From Maribacter sp. BPC-D8 (GTDB lineage: Bacteria > Bacteroidota > Bacteroidia > Flavobacteriales > Flavobacteriaceae): 64,000 nucleotides of DNA. The notes under the pieces were generated by a model, which saw only the letters and a program-made list of their open reading frames with translations, did not search any database and was not told where the DNA came from. This document shows, piece by piece, positions 27,401 to 32,738 of the stretch. The position numbers and the translations under genes are program-made. Numbering within the stretch: position 1 is the stretch's first letter; each line of letters starts with the position of its first letter. The stretch covers positions 3,100,001 through 3,164,000 of the forward strand of contig NZ_CP128187.1 of NCBI RefSeq assembly GCF_035207705.1, in the 5' to 3' direction.

Positions 27401-28854
27401 AAGAGCAAGTGATGCTGTTATCGCAAAAGTTGGCGGACTTTACAAAAGGTGAAGCCGATGTCTTGCGTAAGGCGATGGGTAAAAAACAAAAGCATGTATT
27501 AGATAAGATGAAGCCTAAGTTCATTGAACAAGCTTCAGCTAAAGGACATGCCGTTGATAAACTGGAGAAAATTTGGAAAGATTGGGAAGCATTCGCAGCC
27601 TACGCCTTTAACAAATCTCACTCTACCTGCTACGCTTGGATTGCATACCAAACCGCATATTGTAAAGCCCACTACCCTGCCGAATATATGGCTGCGGTAT
27701 TGAGTAATAATATGAATGATATTAAACAGGTTACCTTCTTCATGGAAGAATGTAAGCGAATGGGCTTAGAGGTATTGGGACCAGATGTAAATGAATCGTA
27801 TTACAAATTTGCCGTGAACGATGCTGGTGCTGTCCGTTTCGGAATGGGTGCCGTAAAAGGTGTTGGTCGTGGTGCTGTTGAAACCATAGTCGAAAACAGA
27901 AAAGAAGAAGGAGAATATAAATCGGTTTTTGATTTTGCGAAACGTATAGACCTTCGTGCCGCCAATAAAAAAGCATTTGAAAGTTTAGCAGTTGCCGGTG
28001 GCTTTGATTCTTTCGGTGATACGCATAGAGCACAGTATTTTCATAATGAAGGAGACGGAGTCACCTTTTTAGAGAAGACTATTAAGTATGGTGCTAAATT
28101 TCAAGAAAGCGAGAATTCTAGCCAGGTAAGTCTATTTGGCGATGCCAGCGAAGTACAAATACCAGAACCTGAGGTACCACCTTGTGAAGAATGGGGCACT
28201 ATGGAAAAACTACGTCGCGAGAAAGAAGTAGTAGGTATTTACATTTCTGGTCACCCGTTAGATGATTTCAAAACCGAAGTAAAGGCATTTTGTAATGCCA
28301 ATATAGCTTGTGTGCATGATTTACCTTCCTACGTAAACAGAGAACTTACGTTTGCCGCTGTAATTACAGATGTGCAGCATAGAGTTTCTAAAAACGGAAA
28401 AGGATGGGCAGCATTTACCATGGAAGATTATACGGACTCTTATGAATTCCGGATTTTTGGTGAGGAGTATTTAAAATTCAGACATTTCTTAATGATCAAT
28501 TCCTTTGCCTACGTGAAATTATTTGTTCGTGACGGATGGATGAATAAGGATACCGGTAAAAAAGGAGACCCGAGAGTGCAGTTCAATAGCTTCATGCTAT
28601 TACAAGAAGTTATGGAAACATATGCCAAAAAACTTACCATAAAATTGAACATTGCAAATCTAAAAGAAGAGAATGTGCGCACATTAAAAGACACCTTTAC
28701 CAATCATAAAGGAGAGCACAATGTCAACTTTATCGTTTATGAAATGCAAGAAAAAATTAAGGTAACTTTAAATAGTAGAAAACAAAAAGTAAATATTTCG
28801 ACCGAGTTATTACAACTTTTAGAAAAACAAGACGTTCACTTTAAACTGAATTAA
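24418..28854 (+). CDS. dnaE: DNA polymerase III alpha subunit with N-terminal proofreading exonuclease
   Basis: The ATG at 24418 starts MYLIFDTETTGLP directly at the exonuclease fold and is preferred over 24364, which adds an unconserved 18-residue leader. The product has 1478 residues. The DnaQ-like DEDDh exonuclease (1-about 190) has D6/E8 and the HNATADVEAT motif. A PHP domain follows from about 260 (SHLHNHTQFSIL). The polymerase palm contains PDIDIDFDDEGRGRV (about 704-718) and YQEQVMLLSQ in the fingers. A C-terminal helix-hairpin-helix/OB region (TFAAVITDVQHRVSKNG) ends the protein. This is the replicative polymerase, with its own 3'-5' exonuclease in one chain, a layout common in Flavobacteriia. 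Confidence 0.96.
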   Translation: MYLIFDTETTGLPKKWNAPITDTDNWPRCIQIAWQLHDEMGKCIEHEDYLVRPDGFNIPYDAEQIHGISTELAEQKGISLSEVLEKFNIAMSKTKFVVGQNVGFDLNIMGAEFHRLGVENPLQELPILDTCTEHTAKLCQIPGGRGGKFKLPTLTELHQYLFGEPFGEAHNATADVEATTRCFLELIRKQQYTKEQLDVQPDYFKNFSEANPKEIELIGLKHINLKKASKKIADALWAKDTGGVSQEEIEENLATLENANFSHLHNHTQFSILQSTISVPALVAAAAKAKMPAVAMTDHANMMGAFHFVNGVLNHNKGVVSRNEANQKLFEATQNGTLEEGQEPLTELPEPEQEITPIIGCEFQVCEDHTNKSQKDNGYQIVMLAKTKQGYLNLAKMSSIAFVSGKYYVPRIDKKVIEQYKEDVMVLTGNLYGEVPSKVLNVGENQAEEALIWWKETFGDDLYIEIMRHGQEDEDRVNQVLIQFAKKHNVKLVATNNTYYAEKENAHAHDILLCVKDGEKQATPIGRGRGYRYGLPNQEYYFKSSDEMKELFKDIPEAIINIQEIVDKVDTFTLARDVLLPAFDIPEEFQFKEDKLDNGKRGENKFLRHITYEGAKKRYGEITPSIDERLDFELKVIEKTGYPGYFLIVEDFIRAARAMDVSVGPGRGSAAGSAVAYCLWITNLDPIKYDLLFERFLNPDRVSMPDIDIDFDDEGRGRVMDYVINKYGSNQVAQIITYGTMAAKSAIRDTARALDLPLQDSDRMAKLIPDMSKLKKIIGVDEKILKSKFRSEDLEKINELLAISEGDGLEAETLNQAYILEGSVRNTGIHACGVIITPDDITKFVPVALAKDSEMYCTQFDNSVVEDAGLLKMDFLGLKTLTLIKDTVKIVKAKHGVELDPENFPLDDIKTYELFQRGETVGVFQYESPGMQKHMRALKPTVFADLIAMNALYRPGPMEYIPSFIARKHGTEEIVYDLDANEEYLAETYGITVYQEQVMLLSQKLADFTKGEADVLRKAMGKKQKHVLDKMKPKFIEQASAKGHAVDKLEKIWKDWEAFAAYAFNKSHSTCYAWIAYQTAYCKAHYPAEYMAAVLSNNMNDIKQVTFFMEECKRMGLEVLGPDVNESYYKFAVNDAGAVRFGMGAVKGVGRGAVETIVENRKEEGEYKSVFDFAKRIDLRAANKKAFESLAVAGGFDSFGDTHRAQYFHNEGDGVTFLEKTIKYGAKFQESENSSQVSLFGDASEVQIPEPEVPPCEEWGTMEKLRREKEVVGIYISGHPLDDFKTEVKAFCNANIACVHDLPSYVNRELTFAAVITDVQHRVSKNGKGWAAFTMEDYTDSYEFRIFGEEYLKFRHFLMINSFAYVKLFVRDGWMNKDTGKKGDPRVQFNSFMLLQEVMETYAKKLTIKLNIANLKEENVRTLKDTFTNHKGEHNVNFIVYEMQEKIKVTLNSRKQKVNISTELLQLLEKQDVHFKLN

Positions 28855-29033
28855 AGCAGTTTACATCATTTATAACGAGTGAAAAAGTAGTTTTTGCATT
28901 AGACGGTAGTTAAGCTTAACTTTTATTTAGCGTTACAATGTAAGAAATGAACTATATAAATTGATAAATTAGCTTGATACCTGAATAGGCAAAACGAATT
29001 GTTAGCCTGTAAGGAAACAGAAGAATAATTGAC

Positions 29034-29041
29034 TAAATTTG
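29034..29041 (+). promoter_or_regulatory. Candidate -7 element for trxA
   Basis: TAAATTTG matches TAnnTTTG exactly and lies 23 nt before the trxA ATG. No TTG occurs at the expected 19-21 nt upstream, so only the -7 half is supported. Confidence 0.4.
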
Positions 29042-29064
29042 CATAATCAATAAAAGATATTAAG

Positions 29065-29382
29065 ATGGCATTAGAAATAACAGATGCTACTTTTGACGAG
29101 GTAGTTTTAAAAAGCGATAAACCAGTAGTAGTAGATTTTTGGGCAGCATGGTGCGGTCCTTGTCGTATGGTAGGTCCTATCATCGACGAAGTTAGTACTG
29201 AATATGACGGCAAAGCTGTTGTTGGTAAAGTTGATGTTGATGCAAATCAAGAATTCGCAGCCAAGTACGGGGTACGTAATATACCTACTGTATTAGTTTT
29301 TAAAGGCGGTGAAATTGTAAGCAGACAAGTAGGTGTATCACCTAAGAAAGTTTATACAGATGCTATTGACGCAGCTTTGTAA
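29065..29382 (+). CDS. trxA: Thioredoxin
   Basis: 105 residues, a single thioredoxin fold. The active site WCGPC has redox cysteines at 30 and 33 within VVDFWAAWCGPCRMVGP, and the conserved cis-proline lies in VRNIPTVLVFKGG. No signal peptide is present, so it is a cytoplasmic disulfide reductase serving ribonucleotide reductase, peroxiredoxins and similar partners. It is probably monocistronic: a -7 element precedes it and a strong terminator follows within 40 nt of the stop. Confidence 0.96.
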   Translation: MALEITDATFDEVVLKSDKPVVVDFWAAWCGPCRMVGPIIDEVSTEYDGKAVVGKVDVDANQEFAAKYGVRNIPTVLVFKGGEIVSRQVGVSPKKVYTDAIDAAL

Positions 29383-29384
29383 AA

Positions 29385-29409
29385 GCCCCCTAACCCCCAA
29401 AGGGGGAAT
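29385..29409. repeat. GC-rich palindrome-like intergenic repeat
   Basis: GCCCCCTAACCCCCAAAGGGGG begins 2 nt after the trxA stop. CCCCC and GGGGG can pair in an otherwise AT-rich gap. I recall similar CCCCCTAACCCCC...GGGGG strings in other flavobacterial genomes, so it may be a dispersed element, but only one copy was seen here. Confidence 0.45.
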
Positions 29410-29420
29410 ATAAAATTTAA

Positions 29421-29447
29421 AAAATCCTGCTTTTAGCAGGATTTTTT
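29421..29447 (+). terminator. Rho-independent terminator after trxA
   Basis: A perfect 10-bp stem AAAATCCTGC / GCAGGATTTT with a TTTTA loop and a trailing T-run, 38 nt after the trxA stop. Confidence 0.88.
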
Positions 29448-29510
29448 ATTTGGGATAATTTTAATTCCTCGCATCCATAAAGTTTAACCGTCTTTAGTAT
29501 CTTTAGAAGT

Positions 29511-30440
29511 GTGAATCTACAATCAGAATTAAATAAATCATCTTTATTCTCTAACCTAGAGCTTCTCGCTAACCAAGTGGTAGAAGGTTTTATTAGCGGA
29601 ATACACAGGAGTCCGTTTCATGGGTTCTCTGCGGAGTTTGCCGAACACAAAATCTACAACAATGGCGAAAGCACCAAACATATAGACTGGAAGCTTTTTG
29701 CAAAGACGGATAAGCTCTATACGAAACGATATGAAGAAGAGACGAATTTAAGGTGTCACATGATCTTAGATAATTCTGCATCTATGTATTATCCGCAGGT
29801 AGATAATTTAAGCATCGATTCTTTAAACAAAATAGGATTTAGCGTCTTAGCAATTGCTGCGTTAATGAACGTGCTTAAAAGGCAGCGTGATGCCGTTGGG
29901 TTGAGTATTTATTCTGATAGTTATAATTATTACGCACCAGAAAAAGGAAGCGAGCGTCATTTTCAAATGTTATTAGCTCAATTAAGCGCGGTTGGTATGG
30001 CTAAAAATCCGCCAAAAGAGACAAATACTTATACCTATTTACATCAAATCGCAGAAAATATTAAGCGCAGAAGTCTCATTTTTCTATTTACAGATATGTT
30101 TCAAACCGAAAAAAATGATGATGAATTGTTCGAAGCGCTCCGTCATTTGAAATATAATAAGCATGATGTCGTACTTTTTCACCCGATGGATAAACAGCGT
30201 GAATTATTCTTCAATTTTGAAAATACACCGAAGAGATTTGTCGATGTAGAAACCGGCGAACATTTAGACTTATATGCAGACAATATTAAAGAAGCTTATA
30301 ATGAACGTATTACCGCTTATTTATCTGACATAAAAATGAAATGCGCCCAGTATAAAATTAAATATGTGGACATCGATATACACCGAGATTTCTCAACGGT
30401 GCTCAATACTTTTCTCGTAGAAAGAAATAAATTTCTCTAG
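29511..30440 (+). CDS. DUF58 domain protein (vWA-like)
   Basis: 309 residues from a GTG start at 29511, the only good start before the conserved SGIHRSPFHGFSAEFAEH segment. The DUF58 signature runs from YNNGESTKHIDWKLFAKTDKLY. It is followed by MILDNSASMYY, where Asp87, Ser89 and Ser91 form a DxSxS MIDAS-like site, and later by SLIFLFTDMF. DUF58 proteins are vWA-like partners of MoxR AAA+ ATPases and usually sit in MoxR-DUF58-BatA operons. Here the gene stands alone between trxA and tRNA-Asp, so its MoxR partner must be elsewhere. It is a soluble protein without membrane segments. Confidence 0.88.
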   Translation: MNLQSELNKSSLFSNLELLANQVVEGFISGIHRSPFHGFSAEFAEHKIYNNGESTKHIDWKLFAKTDKLYTKRYEEETNLRCHMILDNSASMYYPQVDNLSIDSLNKIGFSVLAIAALMNVLKRQRDAVGLSIYSDSYNYYAPEKGSERHFQMLLAQLSAVGMAKNPPKETNTYTYLHQIAENIKRRSLIFLFTDMFQTEKNDDELFEALRHLKYNKHDVVLFHPMDKQRELFFNFENTPKRFVDVETGEHLDLYADNIKEAYNERITAYLSDIKMKCAQYKIKYVDIDIHRDFSTVLNTFLVERNKFL

Positions 30441-30465
30441 ATTGAAAAAAAAGTAAAAAAAATGT

Positions 30466-30495
30466 TTGCGCAATACAAATAACTACATATATTTG
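30466..30495 (+). promoter_or_regulatory. Bacteroidota promoter for tRNA-Asp
   Basis: TTG (30466-30468), exactly 19 nt, then TATATTTG (30488-30495): a perfect consensus promoter 17 nt before the mature tRNA 5' end. It could also drive the GIY-YIG genes downstream if the intervening terminator is leaky. Confidence 0.85.
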
Positions 30496-30512
30496 CACTC
30501 GCTAAACGCCAC

Positions 30513-30586
30513 GGTCTGGTAGTTCAGTTGGTTAGAATACCTGCCTGTCACGCAGGGGGTCGCGGGTTCGAGTCCCGTCCAGACCG
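30513..30586 (+). tRNA. tRNA-Asp (anticodon GTC)
   Basis: 74 nt folding as a complete cloverleaf. The acceptor stem is GGTCTGG/CCAGACC with discriminator G; the D arm is GTTC/GAAT-like; the anticodon stem CCTGC/GCAGG presents GTC in the loop CTGTCAC; the T arm is GCGGG/CCCGT with loop TTCGAGT. The CCA end is not encoded. It is followed at once by a terminator hairpin. Pieces of its 3' half recur downstream in the 402-bp array. Confidence 0.96.
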
Positions 30587-30589
30587 CTA

Positions 30590-30618
30590 AAAGCTCTCAA
30601 GAAATTGAGAGCTTTTTT
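30590..30618 (+). terminator. Terminator after tRNA-Asp (array copy 1)
   Basis: AAAGCTCTCAA / TTGAGAGCTTT stem with a GAAA loop followed by T residues, starting 4 nt after the tRNA. The same hairpin recurs at 402-nt intervals. Confidence 0.85.
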
Positions 30619-30642
30619 CGTTTATAAACTTTTTTCTGTTTT

Positions 30643-30906
30643 ATGACTTATCACTACGTATACATTATTTATTCTACTTCGCACGATGTCTATTACAAAG
30701 GGTATTCTACAGATTATATACTGAGATTGGAACAACATAATCAAGGCAAAACAACATACACTAAAAACAAAGGACCATGGAAATTGGTATATGCAGAAAA
30801 ACTAGCCTCTAAAAAAGAAGCTCTAATAAAAGAGAAAATGTTGAAAAGACAACATCGACAGTATCTACTTTGGCTTTTCAATCAAAACTCGAACCTTATA
30901 AAATAA
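30643..30906 (+). CDS. GIY-YIG nuclease family protein, array copy 1
   Basis: 87 residues of the small UPF0213/YhbQ-like GIY-YIG group. The core YVYIIYSTSHDVYYKGYS gives the two-strand Y-x-I-Y ... Y-K-G motif. The catalytic arginine is probably in DYILRLEQHN, and the glutamate in KKEALIKEKMLKR. The domain is a lone nuclease without a DNA-recognition module. Biological roles of such short proteins are unclear; some are linked to repair or to mobile elements. It lies just downstream of tRNA-Asp and its terminator and is followed by a decayed tRNA fragment. Confidence 0.85.
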   Translation: MTYHYVYIIYSTSHDVYYKGYSTDYILRLEQHNQGKTTYTKNKGPWKLVYAEKLASKKEALIKEKMLKRQHRQYLLWLFNQNSNLIK

Positions 30907-30908
30907 CA

Positions 30909-30988
30909 TAGAATACCTGTCTCGGCTCAGCCGAGAGGGTCGCGGGTTCGAGTAACTGCCTGTATCGGCTCAGCCGAGAGCCAGACCG
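30909..30988 (+). pseudogene. tRNA-Asp remnant 1 with palindromic inserts
   Basis: TAGAATACCTG (D arm to anticodon stem), GGGTCGCGGGTTCGAGT (variable loop and T arm) and CCAGACCG (acceptor 3' side) match tRNA-Asp. The anticodon arm is replaced by the palindrome TCTCGGCTCAGCCGAGA (30920-30936). A second, one-mismatch copy (30963-30979) sits before the acceptor piece. No 5' acceptor strand exists, so it cannot be a tRNA. Confidence 0.85.
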
Positions 30989-30990
30989 CT

Positions 30991-31020
30991 AAAAGCTCTC
31001 AAGAAATTGAGAGCTTTTTT
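30991..31020 (+). terminator. Terminator, array copy 2
   Basis: The same AAGCTCTCAA-GAAA-TTGAGAGCTT hairpin with a T-run as after tRNA-Asp, immediately after tRNA remnant 1 and before the second GIY-YIG gene. Confidence 0.8.
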
Positions 31021-31044
31021 CATTTATAGAGTTTTTCCTGTTTT

Positions 31045-31308
31045 ATGACTTATCACTACGTATACATTATTTATTCTTCTTCACACGATGTCTATTACAA
31101 AGGATATTCTACAGATTATATACTAAGATTAGAACAACATAATCAAGGCAAAACAACATACACCAAAAACAAAGGACCATGGAAACTGGTCTATGCAGAA
31201 AAATTAGATTCAAAAAAAGAAGCGCTCATAAAAGAGAAAATGCTAAAAAGGCAACATCGGCAGTATTTACTTTGGCTTTTTAGTGAAAAAGCGAATTATA
31301 TAAAATAG
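31045..31308 (+). CDS. GIY-YIG nuclease family protein, array copy 2
   Basis: 87 residues, differing from copy 1 at seven positions: T12S, A55D and five changes in the last nine residues. The nuclease core, including YKGYSTDYILRLEQHN, is unchanged, although the DNA carries many third-position differences. This suggests that both copies have been kept under selection for protein function. Position, length and flanks are the same as in copy 1. Confidence 0.85.
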   Translation: MTYHYVYIIYSSSHDVYYKGYSTDYILRLEQHNQGKTTYTKNKGPWKLVYAEKLDSKKEALIKEKMLKRQHRQYLLWLFSEKANYIK

Positions 31309-31310
31309 CT

Positions 31311-31390
31311 TAGAATACATGTCTCGGCTCAGCCGAGAGGGTCGCGGGTTCGAGTAACTGCCTGTCTCGGCTCAGCCGAGAGCCAGACCG
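31311..31390 (+). pseudogene. tRNA-Asp remnant 2 with palindromic inserts
   Basis: Same organisation as remnant 1, with two perfect copies of TCTCGGCTCAGCCGAGA (31322-31338 and 31365-31381) around the T-arm piece. It ends in CCAGACCG and the terminator. One change (CATG for CCTG) distinguishes it from remnant 1 at the 5' side. Confidence 0.85.
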
Positions 31391-31392
31391 CT

Positions 31393-31422
31393 AAAAGCTC
31401 TCAAGAAATTGAGAGCTTTTTT
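31393..31422 (+). terminator. Terminator, array copy 3
   Basis: AAAAGCTCTCAA-GAAA-TTGAGAGCTTTTTT, identical in stem and loop to copies 1 and 2, ahead of the third nuclease copy. Confidence 0.8.
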
Positions 31423-31446
31423 CGTTTATAGAGTTTTTCTTGTTTT

Positions 31447-31710
31447 ATGATTAATCACTACGTATACATTATTTATTCTTCTTCACATGACGTCTATTAC
31501 AAAGGGTATTCTACAGATTATATAATGCGACTGGAACAACATAATCAAGGCAAAACAACATACACCAAAAACAAAGGACCATGGAAACTGGTATATGCAG
31601 AAAAATTAGATTCAAAAAAAGAAGCTCTTATAAAAGAGAAATATTGAAAAAGACAAAATCGGCAGTATTTAATTTGGCTTTTTAGTCAAAAAACGAACTT
31701 TAAAAAATAG
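31447..31710 (+). pseudogene. GIY-YIG nuclease copy 3, interrupted by an in-frame TGA
   Basis: The 264-nt length is the same as in copies 1 and 2, but the M-L of EKMLKRQ is replaced by Y-stop (TGA at 31645-31647). The frame then continues as KRQNRQYLIWLF to a TAG at 31708. The changes look like a deleted and a nearby inserted A. The truncated product (66 residues) keeps the Y-x-I-Y core, arginine and first glutamate helix but loses the C-terminal helix, so activity is doubtful. Confidence 0.8.
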
Positions 31711-31712
31711 CT

Positions 31713-31741
31713 TAGAATACCTGTCTCGCCAAAGGCTAGAC
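31713..31741 (+). pseudogene. tRNA-Asp remnant 3, degenerate
   Basis: TAGAATACCTG is retained, followed by TGTCTCGCC-AAA-GGCTAGACA, a different hairpin with 9-nt arms and one mismatch. The T-arm and acceptor pieces are gone. It marks the decayed end of the 402-bp array. Confidence 0.6.
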
Positions 31742-31751
31742 ACTAAACACA

Positions 31752-31779
31752 AAAAGCTCTCAATTTCTTGAGAGCTTTT
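31752..31779. terminator. Bidirectional terminator ending the array and the adhesin-sprF operon
   Basis: AAAAGCTCTCAA-TTTC-TTGAGAGCTTTT has the same stem as the array terminators, but the loop is the reverse complement (TTTC for GAAA), so the hairpin is inverted. On the minus strand it lies 20 nt after the porP/sprF stop and is followed by T5, a good terminator for that operon. Confidence 0.8.
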
Positions 31780-31799
31780 CTTAATTTACACTGTATAGT

Positions 31800-32723
31800 T
31801 TAAAAGAATCTTGGTGACTTAATTATTCTATTACTAGATTTCAGCATGAATCTTAAAAAGATTTCGTGCGTACCAGAATTATATGCCGTTAATTGGGTGG
31901 TAGAAAAATCATAGGCATAACCCATATTTAACTGTGGTGTAATTTGCAATCCAAAAAGTGCACTTACACTATCATCCCATCTATAGTTTACACCAAGGGT
32001 TAATTTTTCGTTCATTAAGAAGTTTGCCGATACATCTGCAGAAAGTGGTGCACCTACAACATGTTTTACAAAAAATGAAGGTTTGAACTTCAAAAAAGGA
32101 TTTAAATCAAATACGTAACCACCTATTAAGAATATATGAATACGCTCTACAGACTCTGCTTCTTGTATTTCATCATAATGCGTGTTTGTTAAAATATTTG
32201 GCGTAGATAGCCCTATATAAGCATTTCTAGTGTAATAAAAAGCCCCTGCACCAATAGACGGTAACAGCTTTCCGTTTACATTTTCGTTTAAAAATACATC
32301 ACCCTCATCTCTATACAATCCTTTACTCCAATCTATACTTAAAAATCGAACACCGGCTTTTAAACCGAAAGCAAGTTTATCTCCCTTTCTGTTTACAACT
32401 AGTTGATGAGCATAATTACCATCTATATAGGTTTCAGATGATGGTCCGATTTCATCCTGTACGATTGATAGTCCGACACCATCATATTTACCAATTGGGG
32501 AATCTATACCGAAGGTCAGTGTTTTTGGAGCACCTTCGACACCTACCCATTGATTTCGATATAATGAAATTATAGCTAGATTACCTCTAGACCCAGTATA
32601 TGCCGAATTAACGGTCATTGTATTATAGTTATAATGGGTATACTGCGGATCCTGTTGAGCGAATCCTTCTGCAGTACCAATTAGAACTACTATTATTATC
32701 GTTATGTATAAGCTAAGCTTCAT
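31800..32723 (-). CDS. PorP/SprF-family type IX secretion outer-membrane protein
   Basis: 307 residues with a signal peptide (1-22, cleaved near GFAQQ), then the family start QDPQYTHYNYNTMTVNSAYTGSRG. A predicted beta-barrel has many aromatic strand ends (IISLYRNQWVGVEGAP) and closes with HEIFLRFML. PorP/SprF proteins pair with T9SS substrates that carry type B C-terminal domains and help their secretion or anchoring; the original SprF is needed for SprB adhesin export in Flavobacterium johnsoniae. The gene follows the giant adhesin gene by 15 nt in the same operon, exactly the expected context. Confidence 0.92.
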   Translation of the reverse strand: MKLSLYITIIIVVLIGTAEGFAQQDPQYTHYNYNTMTVNSAYTGSRGNLAIISLYRNQWVGVEGAPKTLTFGIDSPIGKYDGVGLSIVQDEIGPSSETYIDGNYAHQLVVNRKGDKLAFGLKAGVRFLSIDWSKGLYRDEGDVFLNENVNGKLLPSIGAGAFYYTRNAYIGLSTPNILTNTHYDEIQEAESVERIHIFLIGGYVFDLNPFLKFKPSFFVKHVVGAPLSADVSANFLMNEKLTLGVNYRWDDSVSALFGLQITPQLNMGYAYDFSTTQLTAYNSGTHEIFLRFMLKSSNRIIKSPRFF

Positions 32724-32738
32724 ACCTATTTTAAAATT

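Larger units (their letters stand above)
30587..31720 (+). repeat. Tandem 402-bp array: terminator, GIY-YIG gene, tRNA-Asp remnant (three units)
   Basis: Terminators at 30590, 30991 and 31393, GIY-YIG starts at 30643, 31045 and 31447, and remnant starts at 30909, 31311 and 31713 are spaced by exactly 402 nt wherever equivalent bases are compared. The unit appears to have arisen from the tRNA-Asp 3' half plus its terminator and a downstream nuclease gene. The third unit is degenerate after the nuclease gene. Confidence 0.9.

Noticed and set aside
30909..31390. The tRNA-like stretches as functional tRNA genes.
   Set aside because: They lack the 5' acceptor strand and a proper anticodon arm and contain palindromic inserts.
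30513..31750. An integrative element or prophage attached to tRNA-Asp.
   Set aside because: No integrase, transposase or phage gene is present; the region contains only the nuclease array.
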